Positions 23,672-31,707 are shown, numbered from the stretch's first letter. The stretch is DNA of 39,388 nucleotides from an uncultured Pseudoclavibacter sp. (GCA_946221025.1 CAMIMS010000014.1:1-39388); one strand, 5' to 3'. Made by a program: numbers and translations. Notes: generated from the letters alone by a model not told the origin.

Positions 23672-24811
23672 TTGAAACGTGCATATGCATTCATCATGCT
23701 GAGTGCCGCCGGAGTCGCCTGCTTCGCCTCGATCGATGTCGTGTACTTCCAGACGCTCGGCTACACGCTCGCCTTTATCGGTGTGATGACGGCCGCGTTC
23801 AACCTCGCGGTCGCCGCCGCGGAGCTACCGTTCGCGATCCTGTTCGACCGCTACTCGAACAAGCTTGCGCTCCAGCTGGGCAACGCGCTGAGGATCGTGG
23901 CTTTTACCCTGTTCTTCATCAATTTGTCGGAGCCGACGCTGCTGCTCGCGCAGGTCCTCGCTGGCGTCGCGGTAGCCGCGATGAGTGGCACGTCGAACGC
24001 GCTCGTGGTCAATCAGATCCAGGCGCTCGAGGCTAATCGCATTGCAGCTGCCTTCGGACGGATCGCATACCTGTCTGCGTCGGCCGCGATCTTGGGCGGC
24101 ACCGCTGGCATCGCGATCTTCGCCGTGTGGCCCCAGGGCATCTGGCTGGCAGCTATCGCCTTCTTTCTCGCGGCTGCCGTCGTCATCGCTACCTTCCGTG
24201 ACATTCGAGCGGAGATCGAGCGCGTGCCTATGCGCACCTTCCTGCGCCAAGCGCTCGGCACGGCGTGCGCGCCGCACGCGTGGATGCTCGTGGTGACCAA
24301 TGCAGCCGCCGTGGCACCGTTCCTGCTCTGGCAGATCAAGTTCGATCAGGTCTCGCTGCTGTTCCTCGCCTTCGGGTACCTTGGAATGAACGTCGCCAAC
24401 ATCATCGGACCTGTGCTGCGTGAGGTGCTACGCGTGCAAGTGCACCACATCGCGATTATCGCGACGCTCAACATCGCCGCCGTCGTGATCTTCGCCGTTG
24501 CTGCGGGCGAGATCGCCATCTGGGTTTCCTTCGTCGCGCACGTTGCCTTGCACTGCGTGCTGCAGATCCTGGTGTCGGGACTTTTCCATGAGAGCGTCGG
24601 CAACAGCGTTCGGGCAACTGCGGGCTCTGTGATTTCGATGGCCGACTCGCTCATCGTCGCCGTGGTCGCACCCGTCGTCGCAATCGTGGGTCAGACGCTC
24701 GGCCTAGGATGGGGTGTAGCAGTCTCTGCTGTCCTGTACCTGCTTGTGGCCGCCGGCGGGCTTCGACGGGGGATCAGGCACAGAGCGTCCAGCGAGACGG
24801 AGGTGGCATGA
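23672..24811 (+). CDS. MFS transporter, probable RiPP exporter
   Basis: A 379-aa membrane protein with ten to twelve hydrophobic segments, from FIMLSAAGVACFASIDVVYF through LGWGVAVSAVLYLLVAAGG. An MFS motif A-like loop (FAILFDRYSNKLALQLG) is visible. The start is TTG 23672, supported by GGAGAG just upstream and by a protein start MKRAYAFIMLS; it lies 13 bases after the YcaO stop. Its place directly after the modifying enzyme suggests export of, and self-resistance to, the peptide product. Substrate is inferred from context only. Confidence 0.8.
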   Translation: MKRAYAFIMLSAAGVACFASIDVVYFQTLGYTLAFIGVMTAAFNLAVAAAELPFAILFDRYSNKLALQLGNALRIVAFTLFFINLSEPTLLLAQVLAGVAVAAMSGTSNALVVNQIQALEANRIAAAFGRIAYLSASAAILGGTAGIAIFAVWPQGIWLAAIAFFLAAAVVIATFRDIRAEIERVPMRTFLRQALGTACAPHAWMLVVTNAAAVAPFLLWQIKFDQVSLLFLAFGYLGMNVANIIGPVLREVLRVQVHHIAIIATLNIAAVVIFAVAAGEIAIWVSFVAHVALHCVLQILVSGLFHESVGNSVRATAGSVISMADSLIVAVVAPVVAIVGQTLGLGWGVAVSAVLYLLVAAGGLRRGIRHRASSETEVA

Positions 24812-25326
24812 TGGCGACAGACTCGAACGGTTGGCGCAACGTGATCGCGGTGCTTGCGAACCCCGACACGCGACACACGATGGCACGGATGATGCTCGGC
24901 GACGACCTCGACTCCGCTACCCACGAGTTCGCGCCTTCGAAGCGACGCAAGGTCATGCGCTCAATGCAGCGGAGTGGGCTGATTGGAGCTGACGGCCTCA
25001 TCATCGACGGGGCGTTCCGGGAGATGCTTGAGGCGAACCCCGTTGCGCCGCGTGAGGGGATCGACCGTTTTCTCGACGAGAAGCGCATTCGTCAGTACCC
25101 TGCGAACCTCAAGGAGCGCGGCAGGCTCCTTTCTTGGGTCGCTCGCGACGCGTTCCGCGTCGGCGAGGTGCTCGACGAGCAAGCCGTCAATGAACGCCTG
25201 GCGCCGTATCATGACGATGTCGCAGTACTGCGTCGTTACCTCGTTGACTACCAACTCGTCGAACGCCGCTCGGATGGTACCGAATATGCGCTGACGGGAA
25301 GTGAGCCGGTAGTCACACTCGACTGA
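24808..25326 (+). CDS. DUF2087 protein, probable transcriptional regulator
   Basis: A 172-aa cytoplasmic protein. The C-terminal part (about 80-165) is a DUF2087 domain: IDRFLDEKRIRQYPANLKER, GEVLDEQAVNERLAPYHDD and LRRYLVDYQLVERRSDG. The N-terminal part (about 8-70; NVIAVLANPDTRHTMARMML ... RRKVMRSMQRSGLI) looks like a winged helix, as in ArsR-like proteins that carry this domain. ATG 24808 overlaps the exporter stop (ATGA), with GGAGG upstream; ATG 24811 is equally possible. As last gene of the operon it could control the 22-bp repeats or the palindrome before the precursor. The 3' end overlaps the convergent peptidase gene by 14 bases. Confidence 0.75.
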   Translation: MMATDSNGWRNVIAVLANPDTRHTMARMMLGDDLDSATHEFAPSKRRKVMRSMQRSGLIGADGLIIDGAFREMLEANPVAPREGIDRFLDEKRIRQYPANLKERGRLLSWVARDAFRVGEVLDEQAVNERLAPYHDDVAVLRRYLVDYQLVERRSDGTEYALTGSEPVVTLD

Positions 25327-27106
25327 CAGCCCTGACACGCTCGAGCGTCCAAGCGAGCTGCAGCCCGCGCCCCAGTAACCAGTCGCGGCCGTTGCTAACC
25401 TCGTCGTGCCCGCCACTTGATCCGATGCAGTGCACGGCGACGTCGCGATCCTGCAGTCGGCGGCACCACGCGAGCACGGTCTCTGGTCGCACGCGGGCAT
25501 CGTGCTGGGCTGCGGTCACGAGGGTCGACGGATGATCGTCGGGGATGGGGGCGGTGGCGGGCGCGTACGTCTCGATGGTCGACCGCTGCGCGGGATCCGA
25601 GGGATCGCCCCACTCACCGCGCTCTACCGCAGCGAGCGGATCGTCCGGGTCGAGGAGGCTCGCGAGTGGATCGACGAACGGAACAGTCGCGAGGAGCCCC
25701 GCGAACGCTCCAGGAGCGTCCCGCACGGCACAGGCCGCGACGAGTCCGCCGGCACTGTTCCCCTCGGCGACGACCGCTCCGGGGGCGATCCCCAGCTCGG
25801 CCGGGAGCGCTTGCGCGACGTCGACCAAATCCGCCCAGCTACGGGGCTTGCGGGGACCGACTGCGCTAACATGCCAGTTCGGTCCGAGCTCTCCGCCACC
25901 ACGGACATGAGCGATAACGACCGCGACCCCGCGGTCGAGCAGCGAGATCCGGGCCGCCGAAGGCTGTGGCACGAGCGATGCGCCGAATGCGCCGTAAACA
26001 TAGAGCAGTGCGCCGTGCATCGGGCGGTCAGCGCAACGCAGCACCGTGATCGGGATCTCGACTCCGTCGTTCGCGCGCACGAAACGTCGCTCTTCCCTCA
26101 GCCGCCCGGTTCGTGTGCCGCAGCGGGGGATGAAGCTGGCGGGCCGCACGTCAACTCGATCCTCCGCCCACACCTCGACCGAGGCCGTGACCCCGAGCAC
26201 TGAGTCGATCTGCACGGGGCTCCACTCGCCCCGGTCCGAAAGCTCCGAAAGCGTCGGCACCCCCTCGATGAGGGTCGCGAGCAGCAGACGCCGCTTCGTT
26301 GTTAGCAGAGCCGGCGAACCCTCGATGGGGTCAAGGTCTCGCAGAAGGTCGATGGACGACCCCTTCTGAGCGCCCAGATGCACGACTTGTCGGCGATCGC
26401 CATGGCGTTCGATTGCGACGATTCCGCCGGCTTCTCGCGCCTCCCAGTGCTCTGCATCGAGGAGCTCGCGGTCGGAGGACGACCACACCTCGCGCCATCC
26501 GGCTCCCGACGACACAAGCAGTGCCCCGCCTATCGGTTTCCACCGGAACGCGAGGATCATGGTTCCACTCGAGGAACGCCGGACAGCCCACGATGCGTCG
26601 TGCTCCGCCAACAGTACCGGCGCGAGTTCGGCGCCGTCGAGGCTAAGCTCGTGGAGCGCATTGGCGCGAACGCCATCCGGCCCCAGTGTGGCGACAATAA
26701 CGGACTTCCCATCGGGGCCGAAGCACGCGCTCGAAACCTCCTTCGCGATCGGAGTCAAAGCGTCACCTGTGAGCACGTGCAGCGACACTGAACCGTCCGT
26801 CGCGACCGCTGCCAGAAGGAGCGCCGCAGCAGCCTCGTCAATCACCTCGATGTGCGCCGAGGTAGCTGCAAGTTCCGTCACCACGCGGCATGCTTGCCCT
26901 TCAGGCCATTGAACCTCGAGGCCGTCTGCATTGATCGACACAACTGGTGCCCGACCGTCACGGCCTTCGTGAATCGCCGCCTCTGCGTCGAGGGCATCGG
27001 CTTCAGCGTCCATCTGTTCAGCAAGGGCTCGGAGATGCGACAACGAGCGTCTAGCCGCATCAGTAGAAGTGGCTAGGTCGCGGCCGATCTGCTCCTCAGT
27101 CATCAT
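25313..27106 (-). CDS. Oligopeptidase B-like serine peptidase (S9A)
   Basis: A 597-aa cytosolic-type prolyl oligopeptidase family enzyme: an N-terminal beta-propeller-like region (to about 350) and a C-terminal alpha/beta-hydrolase domain. Conserved family text is LLYVYGAFGASLVPQ, VIAHVRGGGELGPNW, EGNSAGG and RGEWGDP. The triad is Ser451, Asp536 (HDARVRP) and His567 (SSGGHDEVS). Oligopeptidase B cleaves short peptides after Lys or Arg; the candidate precursor has such sites at K10, R18 and K21. The protein is about 90 residues shorter than E. coli OpdB (686 aa), in the N-terminal part. Whether it matures or destroys the peptide, or belongs to the cluster at all, is unproven. The start is ATG 27106; GTG 27160 is an alternative. 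Confidence 0.8.
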   Translation of the reverse strand: MMTEEQIGRDLATSTDAARRSLSHLRALAEQMDAEADALDAEAAIHEGRDGRAPVVSINADGLEVQWPEGQACRVVTELAATSAHIEVIDEAAAALLLAAVATDGSVSLHVLTGDALTPIAKEVSSACFGPDGKSVIVATLGPDGVRANALHELSLDGAELAPVLLAEHDASWAVRRSSSGTMILAFRWKPIGGALLVSSGAGWREVWSSSDRELLDAEHWEAREAGGIVAIERHGDRRQVVHLGAQKGSSIDLLRDLDPIEGSPALLTTKRRLLLATLIEGVPTLSELSDRGEWSPVQIDSVLGVTASVEVWAEDRVDVRPASFIPRCGTRTGRLREERRFVRANDGVEIPITVLRCADRPMHGALLYVYGAFGASLVPQPSAARISLLDRGVAVVIAHVRGGGELGPNWHVSAVGPRKPRSWADLVDVAQALPAELGIAPGAVVAEGNSAGGLVAACAVRDAPGAFAGLLATVPFVDPLASLLDPDDPLAAVERGEWGDPSDPAQRSTIETYAPATAPIPDDHPSTLVTAAQHDARVRPETVLAWCRRLQDRDVAVHCIGSSGGHDEVSNGRDWLLGRGLQLAWTLERVRAVSRV

Positions 27107-27153
27107 GTCGTCTATTCTCGACGATCTCCGCAGATACTCGTGGGAACCGCGCG

Positions 27154-27175
27154 TGCTCACGGATTTCGGTGAGCA
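27154..27175. promoter_or_regulatory. Inverted repeat upstream of the peptidase gene
   Basis: TGCTCAC-GGATTTCG-GTGAGCA, perfect seven-base arms, 48 bases before ATG 27106 on the minus strand. It is a possible operator or a small hairpin for HNH/peptidase transcripts. Confidence 0.35.
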
Positions 27176-27253
27176 TCACCAAGGTGTGTGCCCGAGCGCT
27201 TAAGGATGCTGGCGCCGTCTGAAACGGCTTATTCGCGTGGGATATCAACGTCC

Positions 27254-27757
27254 CTACGCCGCGGCAAGCTCCGGCAGGTAGGGCCGCCACTCGGGAAGTT
27301 CCCGCTCAATCGCGTGCACCGCGACGGTGTACACGCGCGGAGGCTTCGGGTCGATGCGCAGCCGCCATCCCATTTCCTGGGGCGTGCGGTCCCCCTTCGT
27401 GTTGTTGCACCGAAGGCAGCACGCGACGAGGTTCTCCCACGAATCGGCACCTCCGCGGGACCGAGGGATGACATGGTCGATGGTGTTCGCATAACCCCCG
27501 CAGTATGCGCAGCGGTGATCGTCGCGTCGAAGCACGCCCCTACGGCTCACCGTCTGCATCTTCGACATCGGGACGCGCACGTACCGCGTGAGGAGGATGA
27601 CGCAGGGCCGAGCCCATTCCGAATCCACGCCCATCACCGGCTGGGTCGCATCGGCTTCGAGAATCGAGGCCTTGCCTCCCATCACCAGCACTAGAGCCCG
27701 TCGATCCGACACGATTCCGAGCGGTTCGTATCCGGCATTCAAAACGAGTGTGCGCAT
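27254..27757 (-). CDS. HNH endonuclease
   Basis: A 167-aa nuclease-like protein. The zinc-binding CxxC pairs and HNH core are clear: CAYCGGYANTIDHVIPRSRG, then SWENLVACCLRCNNTKGDRT, with the DH dyad at ...IDHV and the C-terminal N/K of the fold. The N-terminus (MRTLVLNAGYEPLGIVSDRR) is the form widely conserved as a single-copy chromosomal gene in actinobacteria, not an obvious homing endonuclease. ATG 27757 has GGAGG upstream. A terminator-like hairpin sits in its leader. Confidence 0.88.
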   Translation of the reverse strand: MRTLVLNAGYEPLGIVSDRRALVLVMGGKASILEADATQPVMGVDSEWARPCVILLTRYVRVPMSKMQTVSRRGVLRRDDHRCAYCGGYANTIDHVIPRSRGGADSWENLVACCLRCNNTKGDRTPQEMGWRLRIDPKPPRVYTVAVHAIERELPEWRPYLPELAAA

Positions 27758-27785
27758 GCGCCGCCTCCCGCTGTCTCCAGTACGC

Positions 27786-27822
27786 AAAAAACGGGCGCTG
27801 TCTGCAAAGACAACACCCGTTT
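27786..27822 (-). terminator. Intrinsic terminator in the leader of the HNH gene
   Basis: On the minus strand, AAACGGGTGTTGTCT and AGACAGCGCCCGTTT pair (15 bases with two G-U pairs, loop TTGC) and are followed by six T. It lies 29 bases before the HNH start codon, so it would end a short upstream transcript or act as an attenuator. The G-U pairs form only on the minus strand. Confidence 0.65.
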
Positions 27823-28097
27823 GACGTCAGAACTCGATCCCGAGCGCGACGGCGCGACCGCAGGTATGCGGTGCACGGCCGGCTGCGGACACGCCTCGAA
27901 GCCGGTTCCCGGACAGCGCTCACCAGCGCGAGATGGCGCGCGGTGTGCCTGCATTCGGGTGCCTTTCGTCGGGGCAATGGGCACAGCGTACGACAGGAGC
28001 GGATCAACCCGGTAGCGACTGCGCATCCGGTTTTCATCTGTTCACCGGGTGTTTGCCGAGCGCTCGCGTTCGCGACGAAACGAGCCTCGGTGTGAAA
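27823..28097. other. Intergenic stretch, possible short transcript or leader
   Basis: No convincing gene on either strand. On the minus strand a TACGCT box (27985-27990) could start a transcript ending at the terminator at 27786, about 190 nt long. No known RNA family was recognised. Confidence 0.25.
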
Positions 28098-28139
28098 ACG
28101 CGTGACCGCCCCATCGGATGGGATGGGGCGGTCACGCGT
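28098..28139 (-). terminator. Intrinsic terminator of the M23 peptidase gene
   Basis: Perfect 18-base arms (28098-28115 and 28122-28139) with a six-base loop, followed on the minus strand by TTTT. It begins 22 bases after the M23 stop codon. Confidence 0.88.
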
Positions 28140-28160
28140 AACGCAGTGGGTTCGGGCGGC

Positions 28161-29279
28161 TTAGAGCACTCCGCGGTTCGCGAGCCAAACCTCGGGGTCG
28201 ACGTTCGAACCGTCCTGCAGGATTTCGAAGTGCAGGTGGCAGCCGTAGGAACGTCCGGTGTTACCGGCAAGCGCGATGCTCTGTCCGGCGCTCACGGTCT
28301 CACCGAGGCTCACGAGCGTGCCGCCCTCGAGAATGTGGGCGTAGCGGAACTCGGTGCCGTCGTCGGCGCGAATGACGACCATGTTGCCGTAGGCACCGCT
28401 GTAGCCGGTCGAGGTGACCGTGCCCGAGGCTGCGGCAACGATGGATGCGCCGCACGTGTCTCCGGTCACGATGTCGAGGCCCATGTGGGAGCCGCCGCGC
28501 GTACCGAAGCCCTCGTTGACGTAGCCGCCGGGCATCGGGAACGCAGCACTCGCCGTTGCCACACCGGTCGAGATGTTCGCGTCAGCCTGACCCGATGCGG
28601 TAGTCACGACGGCGTCGCTGTTCGACGCGGCCTGTTCGGCGGGCGCTGACTCGGTGGCGGCGGGCGCAGCGTCGACGACGCCCGCGGTACCACCGGCGAC
28701 GTCTCGGTCGGTGGCCGACTCCGGGGCAGGAACGATCGACGTGACGATCGTGCGAACCTGCTGCGCGTCCGAAGCCCCTTCGGTCGAGATCGACGGGCCG
28801 TTCGAGGTGTCAGCCCCACCGGTCGCGGCAGCGCCCGAGACCGTGTCGACCGACGTGCCAGCTCCGGCTTCATCAGCACCGGCGAGGAGGTCGGCCTGCG
28901 ACGCGTGCTCGGCGGCCTGCATGCCGGCGGGAATCATCGCGACAGCAGCAGCGGCGGCGACGCTCGAGGCGGCTAGAGCCGACACCTTGCGACGGCGCTC
29001 AATGCGCTCGGTCTCGCGGGCGGCACGGCGGCCGGTCAGGTCGATGACCTCAGCCGAATCGGGCTGGTCGCCGGTGGCCTCCTCGGGAATGACCGAGGTG
29101 AATGCGCCATACCAGTTGCGCTGGATCTCGCCGGTGTCCTTGGTGTGGTCGAGGGTCTGCACCGTGTACGCCATCGGAGCGTCGTCCGAGAGGCAACCAG
29201 CAACGGCCATCGGACGCACGCCGGTACGGCGCTCGATCTCGCGGGCCTGACGGCGCGTGAGCGTTGAAGTCTCAGTCAA
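28161..29279 (-). CDS. M23-family peptidoglycan endopeptidase, membrane-anchored
   Basis: A 372-aa wall hydrolase. The C-terminal M23/LytM domain has intact zinc and catalytic residues: H265 and D269 (SHMGLDI) and H348/H350 (CHLHFE). The N-terminus carries LTRRQAREIERRTGVRP (7-23) and DTGEIQRN, then a hydrophobic segment (100-120) and a Ser/Ala/Thr-rich linker with VRTIVTSIVPAPES (175-188). All of these except the catalytic domain recur in the neighbouring NlpC/P60 protein. The start is TTG 29279, supported by AAGGA at good spacing and by alignment with that paralogue; the frame is open upstream but that part is leader. It would cleave peptide cross-links outside the membrane. Confidence 0.88.
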   Translation of the reverse strand: MTETSTLTRRQAREIERRTGVRPMAVAGCLSDDAPMAYTVQTLDHTKDTGEIQRNWYGAFTSVIPEEATGDQPDSAEVIDLTGRRAARETERIERRRKVSALAASSVAAAAAVAMIPAGMQAAEHASQADLLAGADEAGAGTSVDTVSGAAATGGADTSNGPSISTEGASDAQQVRTIVTSIVPAPESATDRDVAGGTAGVVDAAPAATESAPAEQAASNSDAVVTTASGQADANISTGVATASAAFPMPGGYVNEGFGTRGGSHMGLDIVTGDTCGASIVAAASGTVTSTGYSGAYGNMVVIRADDGTEFRYAHILEGGTLVSLGETVSAGQSIALAGNTGRSYGCHLHFEILQDGSNVDPEVWLANRGVL

Positions 29280-29360
29280 AGGGATTCCTTTGCGATGGGG
29301 GCATGGGATGTGGGGGATTTCAGGTGCAAACAACAACGAAGCATCATTTGCGACACGAAG

Positions 29361-29389
29361 ACAGTACGTGAACGTAACGAAATTGTCAC
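29361..29389 (-). promoter_or_regulatory. Promoter of the M23 gene with GTnAC repeats
   Basis: On the minus strand GTGACA (29389-29384), 17 bases, TACTGT (29366-29361). The -35 GTGAC and the next GTTAC are 11 bases apart. The layout matches the promoter of the NlpC/P60 gene base for base in its key parts. The leader is about 75 nt. The rest of the gap (29390-29663) shows no gene. Confidence 0.6.
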
Positions 29390-29663
29390 GTGCATCCTGT
29401 TCTATATGGGGATTCGCTTGTCGAGGAGCGCTTCGAAGCCCGCAAGATCCCCGGAAAATCAGGCAAGTTCGCGAACGAATCCCGAACCTGAGAATTTCCT
29501 GAGTGTCGTCCGATTCGCTGAGCCTCAACGCTGTCACTCAGGGATGCGGTATAAGCGCCACTGCGCGACGTAGCGGCCGCGCAGCGGAACCGCACACGAG
29601 CGCCGCGCGGCGAAACCGGGCAGCAGCACAACGGAACGCACACGGGCACCGCTCGACGAAATT

Positions 29664-29688
29664 GGGCGGCCGCTTCTCGCGACCGCCC
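29664..29688 (-). terminator. Hairpin after the NlpC/P60 gene
   Basis: On the minus strand GGGCGGTCGC-GAGAA-GCGGCCGCCC, a ten-pair stem with one G-U, 25 bases after the stop codon, followed by AATTTCG rather than a clean T-run. Confidence 0.6.
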
Positions 29689-29712
29689 GATTCGAACGTG
29701 AAAGCTCGTGCC

Positions 29713-30726
29713 CTAGAGGCGCACGTAGTAGACCGACGAGGTCCACAGCGCGCGCTCGGAGGTACCCACCGCTTCGTGGCCCGCATCCACGATCATGCCG
29801 TTTCCGGCGTAGATCGCGACGTGGCTGCCGTCGTACCAAACAACGAGGTCACCCGGCTGCGGGTCTGAGACGACCGTGCCGTAGCCGCCCTGCGCGCTCG
29901 CGCTGTGCGGGAGGTACACGCCGTGCAGACCGTACACGTACTGCGTGAAACCGGAGCAGTCCCAACCCGAGGGCGAAGCGCCGCCCAAGACGTAGGGGGT
30001 GCCAATGAAGGAGCGAGCAGTCTCGAGAACACTGCTGGCTGCGACACTCGGGGCGACGTCGGCGGCAGCCGCCTGCTCCTCAGAGCCGGTCGACGCGCTC
30101 GCGATAGAAGCTTCGGTCGACGTGCCGGTCGAGACCGTGCCCGTGGTGACCGATTCGGATGCCACCTCGGGTGCATCTTCAACGGCGGCGCCGGTCGAGT
30201 CGTCGAGCACGCGGTCGGAGACGGTGTCGGGTGCAGGGACGATCGAAGTAACGACCGTGCGAACCGACGGAGCCGAAGCAGCCTCGACGTTCACATCAGT
30301 GCTCTCGGACGCGGCGTCGATGCCCGCGTTCAGGTCAGCGGCACCAGCATTCGGAACGCTCTGGTCGGCAGTGGGCACCACCATCGCGGCACCGGCAACG
30401 GCGGCGACCGATGCGGCTGCGGCCATGCTGACGGCGGCGCGACGACGCTGCTTCGCAATGAGCGTTGCCGGCTTCGCGGCACGAACCGTGTGGCTGACCT
30501 CCGAGTTGAAGTCCTCGACAAGGCCCTCCGGGAGAACCGGAATGAGCTCGGTGACCACGTTGCGCTCAATGCGGCCGGTGTCCTGCTGCGGCGCGAGCTG
30601 GGCGACCGTCGCGAGCTGCTCGCCCGGGGTGGTCGCAACGGCGACCGGGCGAACGCCGGTCTCGCGCTCAATCTCGCGAGCCTGACGGCGCGTCAGCGCG
30701 ACGATCTCTGCGGGCTGCTGGGTCAT
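29713..30726 (-). CDS. NlpC/P60 peptidoglycan hydrolase, membrane-anchored
   Basis: A 337-aa wall hydrolase with a C-terminal NlpC/P60 cysteine peptidase domain: C257 (GWDCSGFTQYVYG), H302 (GSHVAIYAGNG) and H317. The N-terminus shares LTRRQAREIERETGVRP (11-27) and DTGRIERN with the M23 neighbour, followed by a hydrophobic segment (98-118) and a linker with VRTVVTSIVPAPDT. The cytoplasmic N-terminal part of about 95 residues is unusual for a secreted hydrolase. ATG 30726 has GGAGGA upstream. It has its own promoter, superimposable on that of the M23 gene, so the two are likely co-regulated rather than in one operon. Confidence 0.9.
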   Translation of the reverse strand: MTQQPAEIVALTRRQAREIERETGVRPVAVATTPGEQLATVAQLAPQQDTGRIERNVVTELIPVLPEGLVEDFNSEVSHTVRAAKPATLIAKQRRRAAVSMAAAASVAAVAGAAMVVPTADQSVPNAGAADLNAGIDAASESTDVNVEAASAPSVRTVVTSIVPAPDTVSDRVLDDSTGAAVEDAPEVASESVTTGTVSTGTSTEASIASASTGSEEQAAAADVAPSVAASSVLETARSFIGTPYVLGGASPSGWDCSGFTQYVYGLHGVYLPHSASAQGGYGTVVSDPQPGDLVVWYDGSHVAIYAGNGMIVDAGHEAVGTSERALWTSSVYYVRL

Positions 30727-30789
30727 GTATTCCTCCGATGAGCTGTGCGGGCCGGCCAGGGCCGATCCGCCACGTCATTCGATAGATCG

Positions 30790-30829
30790 AGAGTACGGCA
30801 ACGTTACGGAATTGTCACACCAAGGTCAC
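30790..30829 (-). promoter_or_regulatory. Promoter of the NlpC/P60 gene with three 11-bp-spaced GTnAC repeats
   Basis: On the minus strand GTGACA (30818-30813), 17 bases, TACTCT (30795-30790). On the plus strand GTTAC (30803), GTCAC (30814) and GTCAC (30825) are exactly 11 bases apart. Helically phased GTnAC repeats at wall-hydrolase promoters resemble operators of the actinobacterial response regulator MtrA; assignment to MtrA is inference. Confidence 0.6.
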
Positions 30830-30971
30830 GCCGTTATGGGGGATGCCTGCGTGGTGAACAAAGAATCGCTGATCAGCGGATATTTTTCGAACAACTCGAG
30901 ACACTGAACACCTCCGCTGTTCGGCGTGTCGTCGGCCCGAGAATCCGTCTCCAGACGGATGCGAACGGGCG

Positions 30972-31679
30972 TTACCGCTCGGTCGCGAGATAGATGTGGT
31001 CGCCGCGCTCGATCGGGAGTCGAACAGCGTCGCTGCTGCCCGCCAGACCAATCACGAGTTCGTGCCCATCGGCCTCAACGGTGACATTCGCACCCGGCAC
31101 GACGCCCACATCAACAAGGAGCGCGAGCGCGTACGCATCCGACTGAATCGGCTCGCCAAAGCGGCGCACAGCAACCGTCCGTGAGCGCTGTCCGTCTCCT
31201 TGCGTCGCGAGCAGGCCGGTGACCGACACGACGCCCTGAAGAAAGGGAACGGCCTCGGCTTCACCGAAGGCAGCCAGTCCCGGGATGGGTGTGCCGTACG
31301 GCGATTCGGTGGGGCGACCCAGCAGGTCGTAGATGCGCGTCTCGGCTTCATCGCTCATGACGTGCTCCCAGCGGCAGGCCTCGTCGTGCACCTGCGCGAG
31401 CGACATCCCGAGCACATCTCGCAGCAGGCCCTCGGCGATGCGGTGCTTTCGCAGCACCCGGATCGCGATGGCGCGGCCCTGATCGGTGAGCACGAGACGG
31501 CGATCCTCGGCGACGGTCACGAGACCATCGCGCTCCATGCGCGCCACCGTCTGCGAGACCGTTGGCCCGGAATGCCCGAGTCGCTCAGAAATGCGTGCGC
31601 GAAGCGGAATGATTCCCTCTTCTTCGAGGTCGAGAATCGTGCGCAGATACATCTCAGTGGTATCGACGAGATCCGTCAC
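30972..31679 (-). CDS. ideR: DtxR/IdeR-type iron-dependent repressor
   Basis: A 235-aa metalloregulator. The N-terminal winged helix (LVDTTEMYLRTILDLEEEGI, then SGPTVSQTVARMERDGLV as recognition helix) is followed by the dimerisation/metal domain with VHDEACRWEHVMSDE. In DtxR the Cys, Glu and His of that motif bind iron, which favours iron over manganese. The C-terminal SH3-like domain (about 155-235) is present. With Fe(II) bound, such proteins repress iron uptake. GTG 31679 is supported by AGGAGGT; the much longer open frame upstream is antisense to serC. Confidence 0.88.
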   Translation of the reverse strand: MTDLVDTTEMYLRTILDLEEEGIIPLRARISERLGHSGPTVSQTVARMERDGLVTVAEDRRLVLTDQGRAIAIRVLRKHRIAEGLLRDVLGMSLAQVHDEACRWEHVMSDEAETRIYDLLGRPTESPYGTPIPGLAAFGEAEAVPFLQGVVSVTGLLATQGDGQRSRTVAVRRFGEPIQSDAYALALLVDVGVVPGANVTVEADGHELVIGLAGSSDAVRLPIERGDHIYLATER

Positions 31680-31707
31680 CGGCCACCTCCTCGACTCACC
31701 CTCGGCC

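Noticed and set aside
29280..29390. c-di-AMP (ydaO) riboswitch before the wall hydrolase genes
   Set aside because: Such riboswitches precede wall hydrolases in some actinobacteria, but the conserved core sequence is not visible and the leaders (about 57-75 nt) are too short.
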